Below are positions 8,308 through 19,852 of a stretch of 64,000 bases of DNA, piece after piece. Within the stretch, counting starts at the first letter, position 1. Each line of letters opens with the position of its first letter. A program made the position numbers and the translations under genes. The DNA comes from Megamerina dolium (Eukaryota; Arthropoda; Insecta; Diptera; Megamerinidae): positions 20,547,437-20,611,436 of the forward strand of contig OY978530.1 of the NCBI GenBank assembly GCA_963854835.1, read 5' to 3'. The notes under the pieces were generated by a model. The model was given only the letters and a program-made list of their open reading frames with translations. It did no database searches and was not told where the DNA came from.

Positions 8308-11300
8308 TTAATTATTTGTTCGGTTGCAGAATTCTTCTACTTCTTTCCTCATAATAACATCACGCGTTATTTCAAGCATCTCTTTGTGGGGTATGTTCCA
8401 CATTTCGAGTTCATCAATAAATTGGCGACCCAGTGTGGACATCCTCCTGCTTGCCAATGCAGGACACTGGCACACTATGTGCGCCGCTGTCTCTGCCTCT
8501 TCCATGCATAATCTGCAAATATCAGCATCCTCCCCATCAACAAGACCCATCTTGCTGAGGTGGTACCTGAAATTGCCATGCACAGTTATTAATGCAGTCA
8601 ACCAGCTTAGAGTCATTCGTCCTAGACTGAGAGCCCTTCCCGATTCACTGCCCTTTGATAGCCTCAACGAAGCCTTTGCCTGTCTACAAGTAGATAAGTT
8701 CTTCCATCTCGTGAGATGAAGTTTCTTTATCCACTCTTCGACCTTTGCCTTCACCGTCCCGCTGCTGAGAGCAACTACTGGTTCTGGTCCATAAAATTCA
8801 GCTTCAGATCCTTGTCCAGCCAAGGAGTCTGCAGCTTCATTCTGTTCTATACCAATGTGTCCCTTCACCCACATAAGAGTAATCGCATTACTACGAGCAC
8901 ACCCATTAAGTTTCTGAACACATTCGAGCGCCAACTTAGAAGATACCGTAGGTTGTTGCAGCCGCCTGACCACCGCCTGGTTATCGAGTGCTAGCAAGAT
9001 TTTCTTACCTTGCACCTTTCCATCCAGTAGATGGTCTAGCGCATGCATTAGACCTAGCATTTCTGCTTGGTATACCGATACGTATCTTCCCAGATTCAGA
9101 GTGCATGCCAGTCCCAACTCTTTAGAAAAGATTCCAGCACCCGCTCTGTCATCCATTAATGAACCATCTGTAAAAATACTAATGTCATTTTCCTCACATA
9201 CATCATGTGTGAGGCCGTCTTCAATGAGTGTTCTGTGTGACTTTTCAGTCATCTTCAGCCTACCCATTCCCTCCATTGGCATCTGCGCCTGCTTTAAACT
9301 GCTATATAGCAGTGACAGGATGGCCCTGTGCTCCCTCTCTGTGCCGAATCCATACCAATTATTGGTTGTCTTCAGACGTAATGCTGTTAATGCAGCTGAC
9401 TTCATAATATGCAAGTCCAACGGCAGCAGCCCGAGAAAGACTTCCAATGCTTCTACTGGGGTCGTCCGGATAGCTCCGGTAATCCCAATACAAGCCATTC
9501 TTTGTACCCTATCTAACTTGCTTTTCGCGGTCTTTTGGGTGACATTAGGCCACCAGACCACAGCAGCATATGTTATTAAGGGTCTGACCATCGTTGTGTA
9601 GATCCAGTGCGCTGCTCTGGGAGTGATTCCCCACATGAGACCGAACACTCTCTTACACTGATGCAATACCCGCTTGCCCTTCTGAATCTTGTCATCGACG
9701 TGACTATTCCAAGTCAGCTTGTTATCCAGGATGACACCTAGATACTTTACTTCCTTGGATAAGTTGATGTTCGATCCAGAAAGCCTAAGAGGGTCTATTG
9801 TTAGTCCAGTCCTCCTTTTAGTAAAGAGTACTGTTTCCGACTTACTAGCATTTACAGAGAGACCTTGTTCCGTGCACCATCCTTCAACCATTTTGAGTGC
9901 ACCTCTCATGGTATCATAAATAGTGTCCAGGAACTTACCGCTCACCGTTACCGCTATGTCATCTCCGAAGGTGTGTATGCCTTTTGAGTCCAGAAGCTGA
10001 AGTAGGGAATCGACCGTGATGTTCCAAAGGATGGGCGATAATACTCCCCCCTGTGGACACCCTTTGACTACCCTACCTCTGAGTCTGTAACTCCCATTTT
10101 GAAAGTTTATTGCCCTTTTCCTCAGCATGCTGTCCACCCACCTTATAATGGTTGGGCTGACTTCACGAGAAGCAAGGGCCATCCTTAGCTTATCGAAACC
10201 AATCTTATCGAAGGCACCTTCTATATCCATAAAAGTAGACATAGATATCCCTCCACAAGACAGTTCCCTCTCCGCTACGCGAACGAGTTCGTGCAGGGCC
10301 GTTTCAGTGGATTTGCCACCTCTGTACGCGTGCTGACACCTGCTCAGTGGTTTTGTCAGAAGCGTTGTCCCTTCCATGTAGTCCGCCAGTACTCCTTCCA
10401 TACATTTAAGCAGAAAGGAGGTCAAGCTAACCGGCCGGAAAGGTTTAGCCTCTGAGTAGTCCCTTTTTCCCGGCTTTGGAAGAAAGACAACCTTAGTCTC
10501 TCTCCATTGAGTCGGGATATATCCTGTAGCCAGGCAAGTAATAAATATTCCCAGAAGCCTGTCTACCAGAGCTTCTGCTCCCCACTGAAGTAGGGCTGGA
10601 AATATCCCATCTGTACCCGCTGTTTTGAATGGAGAGAAACGCTTAATGGCGTTTATCACTCCATCTCTGGTGACTATCCTTTCAGCTTCCAATCTTTCAT
10701 TCCTGTTTGCACCCTTGCGGGTGGCTTCCCAAGGATCTTCCGATCTAAAGCTTCCTGGAAAATGCACCTCCATCAGGTATTTCAGTGACTCTCCGATTGT
10801 CTCTGTAAAGGATCCATTCATTTTGCGAATTAATCCCAACTTTGACACCGGGTCCTTTGATATGATCCTCTGTAATCTACATACATCGGTCATATCTTGC
10901 ATATTTGAGCAAAATTCCCTCCACGTTTTCCTTTTACGGTTGCGTAGAGTCTTCTTCAGCTCCCTTTTCTTTGACTTGTAGTCGTCCCATGCGTTGGGGT
11001 CCCCTCTCATGTGACGATTAAAAGCCTTCCTTGTCTCCTTTTTCATGGATTCCAGTTCCCCATTCCACCATGGAGTGGGATCTCCTTCGTCCACTACCGT
11101 CAGAGGACATGAAGCTTCAAATGCTTTGATCATGGCTGAGCTGATAGCCCTCACCTGATACTCAACATCTGCAGTTGTTCTAGGTCTCTTAAACCTCCTT
11201 GGCAATAATTCCTCAAGAACTTCGCAGTACCTTGTACAATCCGTTCTTTTCGGTATCCTTACCATTCTACAGTCGTTCCTATGTCTTTTATCGGACGTAA

Positions 11301-12198
11301 TCCCAAACTGAATGGCCCTGTGGTCCGACATGGTTAGTCTATTCACAACCCTCCAGTCCAAAATCCTATCCAACATTTTGACATTCGTCAGAGTAACATC
11401 AATAACCTCGCAACGACGTGCGTCGACAAAGGTCGGTTCTGTTCCCCTATTGGCAACTTGTAGACCAAATCTTTCTATAAATTCGAGTAGACACTCTCCT
11501 CTATAGTTTTCATTGCTGCTGCCCCACACAGAACTGTGCGCATTGGCATCGCAGCCTAAGATCAGACCAACCCCCTTACCATCACAGAATCTCACTAGAG
11601 CTTCCACCTCTCTCGAAGGTGGTTCGTCTGGAGAATCATATGGAAGGTATGCTGATGCGATCATAAATGATCCCGCACCGTCACGTATTCTCACTACTGT
11701 GAGATCCGGTGAACACAAGTTAGACATTAGAATCGCACGTATCCCATGTCTAACTAAAATGCATGTCCTCAACTTCCCCTCTGTTTGTGGATAAAACAAA
11801 GTGGTCTTTTGTGCAGATAGGCCTTTGATCCTTCCATGAAGAATCCAGGGCTCCTGAACTAGTGCAATGTCAAGCTCATCGAAGCTCCGCACCATCATTG
11901 CTGATGCTGCTTTGCTGTGGTGAATATTGAGTTGACACAAATTTAGTGGTTCCTGGCGCGGGACCACCTCCCGCCCTAATGGCTTCTTCCTTGCAGAATC
12001 TGCCACTAGCCCCACGCCAGGTGCTGCGTCGCACCCCTCATACTGCATCCTTCTGGAATTTAACGACGGCCTGTTCAAGACCGCAGTTGAGTCTCCCCCC
12101 TGCGATCCTGACGGCCTCCGCGTCCTCCCTAGGACACAGCACGGTGAGTACAACACCTGCCCTTTCTGCCTCGCCAAACCCTTCTGTGCGGATAACAC
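8308..12198 (-). CDS. LINE ORF2: endonuclease, reverse transcriptase, RNase H (1296 aa)
   Basis: Replication protein of a LOA/I-type LINE, nicking target DNA and copying its RNA at the nick. Residues 86-300 are an APE-type endonuclease: QEPW (E116), GCDANAH (D217, N219), SDH at 291-293. RT spans about 520-800, with PQGGVLSP at 715-722 and catalytic FGDD at 744-747. RNase H spans 1005-1130 with D1011, E1046, D1072 and D1124, all four acidic residues present. A C-terminal zinc knuckle C1228-x2-C1231-x8-H1240-x4-C1245 follows. RNase H plus this knuckle separate it from Jockey and R1 types. The frame overlaps ORF1 by about 160 nt; the first 80 codons lack domain signal, so the true start may lie downstream. 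No internal stop. Confidence 0.92.
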   Translation of the reverse strand: MLSAQKGLARQKGQVLYSPCCVLGRTRRPSGSQGGDSTAVLNRPSLNSRRMQYEGCDAAPGVGLVADSARKKPLGREVVPRQEPLNLCQLNIHHSKAASAMMVRSFDELDIALVQEPWILHGRIKGLSAQKTTLFYPQTEGKLRTCILVRHGIRAILMSNLCSPDLTVVRIRDGAGSFMIASAYLPYDSPDEPPSREVEALVRFCDGKGVGLILGCDANAHSSVWGSSNENYRGECLLEFIERFGLQVANRGTEPTFVDARRCEVIDVTLTNVKMLDRILDWRVVNRLTMSDHRAIQFGITSDKRHRNDCRMVRIPKRTDCTRYCEVLEELLPRRFKRPRTTADVEYQVRAISSAMIKAFEASCPLTVVDEGDPTPWWNGELESMKKETRKAFNRHMRGDPNAWDDYKSKKRELKKTLRNRKRKTWREFCSNMQDMTDVCRLQRIISKDPVSKLGLIRKMNGSFTETIGESLKYLMEVHFPGSFRSEDPWEATRKGANRNERLEAERIVTRDGVINAIKRFSPFKTAGTDGIFPALLQWGAEALVDRLLGIFITCLATGYIPTQWRETKVVFLPKPGKRDYSEAKPFRPVSLTSFLLKCMEGVLADYMEGTTLLTKPLSRCQHAYRGGKSTETALHELVRVAERELSCGGISMSTFMDIEGAFDKIGFDKLRMALASREVSPTIIRWVDSMLRKRAINFQNGSYRLRGRVVKGCPQGGVLSPILWNITVDSLLQLLDSKGIHTFGDDIAVTVSGKFLDTIYDTMRGALKMVEGWCTEQGLSVNASKSETVLFTKRRTGLTIDPLRLSGSNINLSKEVKYLGVILDNKLTWNSHVDDKIQKGKRVLHQCKRVFGLMWGITPRAAHWIYTTMVRPLITYAAVVWWPNVTQKTAKSKLDRVQRMACIGITGAIRTTPVEALEVFLGLLPLDLHIMKSAALTALRLKTTNNWYGFGTEREHRAILSLLYSSLKQAQMPMEGMGRLKMTEKSHRTLIEDGLTHDVCEENDISIFTDGSLMDDRAGAGIFSKELGLACTLNLGRYVSVYQAEMLGLMHALDHLLDGKVQGKKILLALDNQAVVRRLQQPTVSSKLALECVQKLNGCARSNAITLMWVKGHIGIEQNEAADSLAGQGSEAEFYGPEPVVALSSGTVKAKVEEWIKKLHLTRWKNLSTCRQAKASLRLSKGSESGRALSLGRMTLSWLTALITVHGNFRYHLSKMGLVDGEDADICRLCMEEAETAAHIVCQCPALASRRMSTLGRQFIDELEMWNIPHKEMLEITRDVIMRKEVEEFCNRTNN

Positions 12199-12489
12199 TC
12201 CATTTGGAAGTGTCCTTCACACAGACGTTCTGGCGCTGCAGCCTTCTGAGAATGATGTCGCTGGCCACAGCATTGCCATGAGCAACAATCACCATCTTCC
12301 TCTTTGTCGACAAGGCAGTTAGGCTGTCACATTTGAGCTTCGCACCCTCCCACAAACCGGTTAGGTGCTCCACTGTCTTGCACAGCCATTGCTTGGATAG
12401 CTGATTTTTGCACCTTAGTACAATCAATCCGCTCTCCACCCTTGCCCTGCCGACAAATCCAATGTCATTGACATCGTCTTCAAGAGACT
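12038..12489 (-). pseudogene. LINE ORF1, C-terminal part (5' truncated)
   Basis: The reading frame continues from the inserted LINE's 5' end to a stop at 12038 and encodes about 150 aa resembling the DUF4780-type C-terminus of LOA ORF1 proteins (LKCDSLTALS, RRLQRQNVCVKDTSKWSV, GGRLNCGLEQAV). The open frame actually begins at 12580 with about 30 residues of the RTE host element (GQHVTVDHYAFEVVRDFVYL) that run in frame across the junction at 12490, so the full 180-codon frame is chimeric and not a natural protein. ORF1 proteins of this kind bind the LINE RNA. The N-terminal half is missing. Confidence 0.75.
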
Positions 12490-15067
12490 CAAGATAGACA
12501 AAGTCCCTTACTACTTCAAATGCGTAGTGGTCAACAGTGACGTGCTGTCCAAGATGCCCGGACTCTTTGTTTGTTGACACTAGACACCTCGTCTTGCCCT
12601 ATTCACTGTAACGCCCATCCGACGCGACTCTAACTCTAACTCGCGATTTCAAACTCTGAGAATGCTGCACTGACTGCTCGCGTGTTCATGCCGATTATGT
12701 CAACATCGTTGGCATACGCTAACAGCATGGGACTTTTATTGATGATAGTGCCATTCTGTCTTAGGTCAGCAGTTCGTATTATTTTCTTCATAATAAGAGT
12801 GAAGAAGTCGCACGATAACGAATCACCTTGTCTGAAACCCCGTTCGGTACTAAAAGGTGCCGAGAGGTCCTTCCCAATTTTCACTACACAACGGGAGTTA
12901 TGCAGTGTCATTCTACAAAGTCAAATGAGCTTTGCAGGAATACCGTACTCAGACATTGTTGCGTAGAGGTAATCCCTTACCGGACTGTCGAAAGCGGCTT
13001 TATATTCAACAAATAGGTGGTATGTGTCGATCTGTTTTTCTTGGGTTTTCTCCAGGATTTGGCGCAGTGTGAAAATTTAGTCGATGGTAGATTTACCAGG
13101 TCTGAAGCCACATTGATAAGGTCCAATCAGGTTGTGGAGCATGGGCTTCAATCTTTCACACAATACGTACTATAAAACCTTGTATGCGATGCTCAGGAGA
13201 CTTATTCCACCGTAGTTGGCGCAAATTGTGGGGTCTCCTTTTTATGTACGGGACAGAGAACACTGAGCTCCAATCATCAGGCATGCTTTCATCCGACCAT
13301 AATTTGCTTATGAGCTGGTGCATGCAGGCGAGCAGCTCATCACCTCCGGTCTTAAACAACTCGGCAGGCAGGCCATCATCACCTGCAGCTTTGTTGTCCT
13401 TCAGCCTTAAAATGGCCGTTTCAACCGCGTCATAGTCGGGTGGTGGAATATCACCACCATCATCTGTAATTGGGGTTATCGGGCAATATCCTGCACTGAC
13501 GGAATTGTTCGTAGCATTGCCATTCAATAACGTGGAGAAGTGTTCCCTCAATAGACCCAGTGCAATCTGGACATCTGTATTCAGATTCCCTTTTCCATTT
13601 TAGAGGCTCCGGGATTTAAGCCGCCACTCAGACGTTTGTTCTTTTCGATGAATTATCGAGTCTGCTTCCCGTCGCTATACATCTCTATCTCATCACTCTC
13701 GCATCTTTCCAACTCCCTCTTCTTGCGCCTGAAAAGACATCTCGCTCGCGTTGCACCTGCACCCAGGGTTCTTCTGTAGGCGGCGTTTTTCTCTGCGGTA
13801 GCGTCGCGACACTCCTGATCATACCACTCATTCCTCAGAGGCCGGTAGTAACCGATTACCTCCTCGGCAGCAGTAGTCATGGAGTGGGATATATGTGTCC
13901 ACCTTGCGCATGTATCATCAAGTGGAGGACTGTTCTGCATAGGCAGATCCGGTAATCGATTGGCAAATGCATCTGATGTCTCTGGCGGTCGCAGCTTACT
14001 GACGTCGAGCTTACTCTGTGTGGGACCTCTTTTGTTATTTGCGACACATAAACGTGTGCGCACCTTAGCTGCAACAAGGTAGTGATCCTAGTCGATGTTG
14101 GCACCACGGATCGATTTCACGTCCATCACACTGGAAGTATGCCTTCCGTCAATCACCACATGATCAATTTGATTTCTTGTTCGTTGATCTGGAGACAGCC
14201 ATATCGCTTTGTGGATGTCGAGATGTTGGAATCTGGTACCACCAATTACCATGTTTCGTGCTGTGGCGAAGTCGATCAGGCTCATTCCGTTAGCGGAGGT
14301 GTTCTGGTGGAAGCCGAATTTTTCGACAATTGGACCAAAGGTACCTTCCTTGCCCACCCTGGCATTAAAGTCGCCAAGCACGATTTTGATATGGTGGCGG
14401 GGGCAGCGGTCGTAAGCTAAGCGCTGGAAGAAGCTCTCCTTGGTCACATTGTCCTTCTCATCCATCGGAGCGTGGGGATATATAAGGCTAATGTTGAAGA
14501 ATTTTGATTTTATGCGGATTGTGCCCAGCCGTTCGTTCACAGGCGTGAAATGTGAGACAAGATATCGTAGTCTCTTGCTGACCAAAAATCTGCATCCTAA
14601 TTCGTGCCTTTTAGCATGGCAACTGTAGTAAATATCACAGGATGCTCTTTTGGAGCAGCCCTGTCCGTCCATCGCATTATCTGGAGAGCGGTGATGTCAG
14701 CTCTGTATTTTTCGAGGACATCAACAAGCTGGATAGAGGCACCCTCCCTATAAAGAGACCGGACATTCCAGGTGCATATCCGTAGATCATGGTCCTTATT
14801 TCGTTTACGGGGGTCATCAACAAAGGGGGTAGTCCATTTCCCAGGCATTTTTACATTATTCACTGTGCAGGTTTTTTATGTGGCGGGTCCCAAACCCAAC
14901 GCACAACTTCTATCCGAGGAGATTTTCGCCACTCACTTCAGCCGCCTCTCAGCGGGTGCCACGTGGAGGGCCCCCATTAATAATAATGAAGGCGTCATCA
15001 CATAGTAAGCAGAGTAAGCTACATGACTACCCCTCATTAACAAATAGAGGTATCATCTATGTGTGAG

Positions 15068-15566
15068 CACATGCGTTTTGAAGCTTCAACTTTAATCTAC
15101 TAACTGTCAAAGTTTCATGGCATTTGGTTGACATTTAATGTTTATTGACATTCAGTTTACAAAACACGTGTCGTTTGATGTTGAAATTTAACCATGGAGC
15201 AAAGAGAGAAAAAAGTCACACAGCACTCATTGTTCGTCAATTTTTCGCTCGGAATCGGGTCTTTGTGTTGAATCACCCGCAGTATTCACCTGATTTGGCG
15301 ACTTCTGTTTGTTCCTAAAACTGAAATTGAAGTTGAAAGGATGCTTCTTTGATGACATTCAGACCATACAACGGGCTTCGACGAGGACAATGGAGGAAAT
15401 TCCGAAAAATGAGCTGGAACATGCGTTTGAATCACTATTAAATCGATGTAACAAATGTATTGAATCAGGAGCAGAATATTTCGAATCAATATACCAAAAA
15501 ATTAGCAGATATCGTGTTTTAATTGTGTTTTCTAGAGGCAGTCTTAATACATAATTGTCGCACGTC
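15068..15566 (+). mobile_element. internally deleted mariner remnant (same family as 32459-33332)
   Basis: Colinear with the element at 32459-33332: both share TTTCATGGCATTTGGTTG near the left end and TCTTAATACATAATTG at the right inverted repeat. An apparent start ATGGAGCAAAGAGAGAAAAAA at about 15194 runs straight into the sequence following the second catalytic aspartate (CACAGCACTCATTGTTCGTC), so most of the transposase is deleted. C-terminal coding sequence (SLLNRCNKCIESGAEYFES) is still legible to 15491. The left terminal repeat is missing or cut at about 15068. Confidence 0.7.
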
Positions 15567-16020
15567 TTATATATGGTCAAAAAGGATAAAATATGATAAG
15601 TTTCAAGTTGTCGATTGCCACAATTGTAGGATAGTCCGAACACTGATTACTGATGATAAGGACAAAGCATGTCTTATATACCTGAAACAAAAACCCCTCT
15701 CTCCTCTCCTCCCTCGGTCACAAACAAAATTTACTTCATGCAAATGTTTTTGTGTATAAAACAGAACCAATATATATAAATTGAAGTAGGTGATCTGAAA
15801 CTTTACACAAACTCTTCAGGTTTGGGTATCTTTAAACCACTTACAAGATATTTGCCAGATGAAATATGGTGTTAATGCTGATTTGGGTTTTTTAAGAAGT
15901 TTTACTTCTATCACGTGTATGCTGTTACACGCACAATTTTTTTTTTTATTTATTTATTTTTGCTTTTGTTGTGGTCAGCTCTCTCTATTCGCTGATAGCA
16001 AATGTTTATACAAATGTTGA
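15567..16020. other. no recognised gene
   Basis: AT-rich sequence with a T-rich run near 15940-15960 and no supported coding segment or element ends. Confidence 0.45.
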
Positions 16021-16645
16021 ACCTAAAAAATGCTTTTATTTTCATTTTTATATGACCCAGCGCAGGTTTTGATCAAATTACAATTAACATTTTGAGAAGC
16101 AATAAAATCTCCAGCTATGGGCATATATATTGCTACTACTTTGTTTAATAAATGCGTTTTTATTATATCCTTTATAATTTCAGTATTTAAGTGATTGTGG
16201 TTATGGATCTATTAAAATGTTAATGTAAATCATAATGTAAAATAAATGATTTTTAATTGGTTTTTGTATAAGTTCATAGGTTTCGTTGACCACACTATTG
16301 CTAATAATTCTTTCTCTGTGGTGGAAGAGGAAATATCATGGTCATTCATTGACGACTTGCAAAACATATTGGCTGAGCTTGCTGGCTGACTCAAAACTAC
16401 TTATAAAGCTATGTTTGAAGAGTCAGTACTTAGTGTAAATTGCTTTTCGAAATTTGGGTGGACTAGAATGGGATCATTTGTAATAAGGATTTTTAATTTA
16501 TTTACAGCTTCCACATAATTGCGTTCCCTTTTTTCGGACAATTTGTTAATGGCTTCGTAATTTCTGCAAAATTATTAATAAACTTCCTGCAAATTGCGTA
16601 ATTTGTTATAGCATTTATATTAGTGTAAGTTTCTAAGGAGTTCGT
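16021..16645 (-). pseudogene. 17.6/297-like gypsy RNase H region fragment
   Basis: This stretch matches 23980-24720 in several blocks, for example CTATGGGCATATATATTGCT followed by ACTACTTTGTTTAATAAATG in both. Broken minus-strand frames give the end of RT and the start of RNase H. It is sharply joined at about 16645 to a different gypsy lineage, so it is a mosaic or nested junction rather than one continuous element. Confidence 0.5.
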
Positions 16646-19430
16646 AATCACCGGCATGGTTAACCATCTGTTGGCCGAATGAAGAGATATATGGCGTGAA
16701 GCCTATCGTTTGGTGGTATGAGATTCGAAGCGATTCAGCGATATCGTGAAAGTGTTTATCCCAAGTCATCTGATCTTTTGATATATACGTTCGTATTCCA
16801 TCGATGATTGAACGATTAACCCTCTCACTTGCATTGGATTGTGGACTATATAGCGCAGTGTACGTGTGTTTAATTCCAGGCTCTTTTAGAAAATTGTTAA
16901 ATTGAGCCGATTTAAACTGAGCTCCTTTGTCGGATAAAATAATCTCTGGTGTTCAAAATATAGAAAAGATACTTTCTTTTAAGTAGTCGTATATGACCGA
17001 CGAATTGAATTTCTTAATGGCTTTCAAGAAAGGAAATTTCGTGACGTGATCAAGGACGATCAATATACCAATATTGCCAGCTTTTTATTTAGGATATGGA
17101 CCAATATGGATATAGATCAATATATAATTTTTGAAACGGACGGACAACTTTATATTGCGCAGACATTGGCGAACGTAAAATTATATTAGGTGGTTTGCTC
17201 TGTCGGCAAATATCACATTTCGTGACGAAATTCTTGACATCAATCTTCATCGATGTCCAGTAAGAGTTATTACGAAGATATTGCAAAGTTTTCCACCATG
17301 ACTTTTGTTAGGAGGACAGTGTGCATTGGTGATTATCTCTATAGTCAAATCTTTGGGTATCCAAAGTTTCCAGATATACGACTCTCTGACTTGATCGCCA
17401 TTAGCATACTCTATTATTTTATACACCTTAACGTTTAAAATTTGTAGATTGGGTAATCTTTTTTGATTTTCCTTTAATTTATTATATTCATCAGACATGA
17501 AAGCATTCGAATTTAGGTTAACAGACGGGCAAATAGATAATTCAGATAACTCAGAGTAATTTTGACGTGAAAGTACATCTGGGGCGACATTTTGCGAGCT
17601 ATGTCTATGTTCGATTTTAAAACGATATCCTTGTGGATGCCGTAGCTCAGTGGTTAGTGTATCTGTAGGTCGTGGTTCAATCCCCGGCTGATGCATAACA
17701 AATTTAATATCGAAAAGATTTTCTTTCGAACGGTACCCACCTGTCGGCAAGCAACTGGCAATTTTTCCGACAGTAACACAACTTGCCATGAACAAGCTTC
17801 TAAAAGAACTCTGTGATAAAGCTCAGATAAAGTGATGTCACAAGTGTTCTGCCGTTCGGAACCGGTTAAAATAAGTAGGTCCCTTCTAATACTGCCCAAA
17901 TTTAAGACGCACAACAGTAATGGAAGAGAAGCTCGGTCAATGAGCCCTTTGGGGCTTTAAGTGCCACATATTTATTTATTTATTTATCCTTGTAACTTCA
18001 GGGATCAGCGAGTGAACCAATATTCCATTTAAATCCGTTTGACGCATAAGACATTGCAATCTTGCGTGGTCAGTAATAATCGTAAAGTCCTGTTCTTCAA
18101 TGTAGGCTCTAAACACTATAATTCGACTGTGCTTTATTTAATTTCTGAGAGGAATAGGCAACAGGTAATTCTACACCATTATCACTAACCTGTACTAGGA
18201 CAGCACCTACACCGAGTTTACTTGCGTCACGCTGCACAAGAAATGGTTTCGCGTAATTAGGGTTAGTTAAAATTGGGGCTGTAGAAAGCTGTTACTTCAA
18301 AATTTCGAATACTTGCTGGGCCTTATTATTCCACTTAAATCTCTACGCTTTCTTTAACAAATCTCTCAATGGTGTAGTGAGAGAAGCAAAATTTGAAATA
18401 AATCGCCTGTACCATACTCCATTCCCAAAAATCGTCTGAGTTGTTTGACAGTGGTTGGAGCCGGATAGTGCATTACGGCTGATATCTTATGCGGATCGGT
18501 TCGTGGAGTTCCTTTTCCGAAAATGTACCCTAAATATTTAACTTCTCTCAGACAAAACTTGCTTTTAACAACATTTATTGTGAGTCCGGCCTGACTAAGT
18601 CGATGAGCCACTTCTGCCAGATACGATTAAAAGGTCATCAAGATAGACAACCATTATATCTTTTAGATGTGGTGGAATCATTCGTTTCATCAGTCTTCAC
18701 AATTTCTGGGGTGCATTGCACAACACAAAAGGCATGACTCTGTACTGGTACAAAGGGCAGTTGGGTACAGTAAAACAAGTGAATTGCCTAAAACTTTCTG
18801 CAAGCGGTATCTTCCATCCTGAGATCTAGCGATGAGACGTATTTAGCCTTCGGTAATCGACTCAGACTGCCTTCAATAAGAGGTAATGGATAAGCGTCCT
18901 TAATTTTTATACTATTTACTTTGCGGGAGTCTAGATACGGACGGACCTAGTATGGTTTACGGACTAAAACAACCGGACCGGACTATTTGGGAATTCTTTG
19001 ACAACTCCTAGCTTGAGCATCTCATCAATCTCCTGATGAACTAGCTTCTCAATAACCGGCGAAATTGGAAAATAACGCTGATTGATTGGACGTGCGTTAG
19101 GTTCCAGCTCAATGACATGTTCTATCAAATTTGTTTTACCCAACCCTTCTTCAGCATATGACGGAAAGAGATTCTTGACGATTCTTGTAATTTTGTTTTG
19201 TTCTGTTACATCAGTGGGTATAGGTTTATTCCGCGGATTAACTTCCATATTAGAAGTTTGACGTTGCGGTTGGTTGGTTATATGTGAAGTTCTTGTGTTC
19301 GAAGTGGAAGGTTGATTTTGTTCCTGACTCGTATGAGTACGGCTACGAGCTCGAGTGGTCATAGCACGCTGCGGAGTATTTATAGTTTCAAGTTTTTTAC
19401 GACTACACGGGGTTTTACAGAGGGTCATGA
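16646..19430 (-). pseudogene. Ty3/gypsy pol, second lineage, broken
   Basis: Minus-strand pol in normal order. Around 19200-18964 is the RT entrance (LFPSYAEEGLGKTNLIEH...). The catalytic VYLDD is legible at about 18648-18634, and the RT end SKFCLREVKYLGYIFGKG follows at 18611-18366. RNase H (QRDASKLGVGAVLVQ) lies at 18260-18160, interrupted by a SINE, and ends EHRHSSQNVAPDVLSR near 17600. The integrase zinc part (CDICRQSKPP) is at 17290-17190 and the core ends near 16690 with SERVNRS. Stops and frameshifts are frequent although YLDD is unchanged. It differs in sequence from the 17.6-like blocks. The LTR and PBS at 21435-21970 may be its 5' end. Confidence 0.75.
17635..17984 (+). mobile_element. 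tRNA-derived SINE, copy 3, with target duplication
   Basis: This copy is cleanly inserted in gypsy RNase H sequence and flanked by the 9-bp duplication TATCCTTGT (17626-17634 and 17985-17993), proving it is a mobile unit of about 350 bp. The head carries A box TAGCTCAGTGG and B box GGTTCAATCCC but has a deletion of about 14 bp between them (GTTAGTG joined to TATCTGTAGG). The 3' end is GTGCCACATA plus a (TTTA)n tail. Target duplication plus simple tail indicate LINE-driven target-primed insertion. Confidence 0.93.
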
Positions 19431-19852
19431 AAACTATGATTGCAGTTTGTCTTTAGTGTGTCTTCATTTTCATTTAAATTTTCGCGGTAAATTGTACAGA
19501 CAATCTTGTTGGTGAGTCGTGGCAAATGTTCATTACTATGTCATAATGCCATTTTGATAAATTATCAAATAACCAGATCATAGAAATCAAAAATTCTACC
19601 AAAATGAAGAAAATCACTCAAAGAGAAGGCAAGAATTTTATTATAATGAGAACAAAAAAAAACCTGACGATAAAAATATGCGTAAATATGTAGATATATG
19701 TGGTCCTACTAGTTATTGGTTGAGTTAACTAAAATCATCAAAACAAAGAAAAAAACAAAACAAAAAGTTTAAGCCTTTCACACCGAAGCATTGTTATTTT
19801 GTTCGGATGCATATATTACTTTGCGTATCAATAGGACAGAAGTTAGATTATA
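19431..19852. other. no recognised gene
   Basis: A-rich on the plus strand. It may be upstream coding or leader sequence of the minus-strand gypsy element, but no gag motif is legible. Confidence 0.4.

Larger units (their letters stand above)
8236..12489 (-). mobile_element. LOA/I-type LINE, 5'-truncated, ORF2 intact
   Basis: A 4254-bp minus-strand insertion within RTE copy A, bounded by a perfect 12-bp target-site duplication CAAGATAGACAA at 8224-8235 and 12490-12501. RTE sequence resumes in the expected place on both sides, so the duplication marks a genuine target-primed insertion. The element holds the C-terminal part of ORF1, an overlapping complete ORF2, and a 3' untranslated stretch of about 70 bp ending ATTTATAATATG with no poly(A). 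The truncated 5' end is normal for LINEs and probably removed the promoter. The intact ORF2 implies a young insertion. Confidence 0.93.
7636..14985 (-). mobile_element. RTE-clade LINE copy A, broken, split by a LOA/I-type LINE
   Basis: Minus-strand RTE-type element. Segments in order from its 5' side: endonuclease start at 14863-14597 (DLRICTWNVRSLY), endonuclease remainder at 14672-14088 (GDFNARVGKEG), linker at 14063-13653, RT fingers/palm at 13551-13156 (NKAAGDDGLPAELFKTGGDE), RT at 12911-12636 (catalytic YADD reads YANDVDIIG), then after the inserted LINE the thumb and C-terminal part at 8182-7700. The 3' tail is a CTTG/AAGC tetranucleotide array at 7636-7653, the short-repeat tail typical of RTE. 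Frameshifts and stops are numerous, for example a stop at 14088-14090 where copy C has an aspartate codon. It extends about 100 bp further 5' than copy C. Confidence 0.85.
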
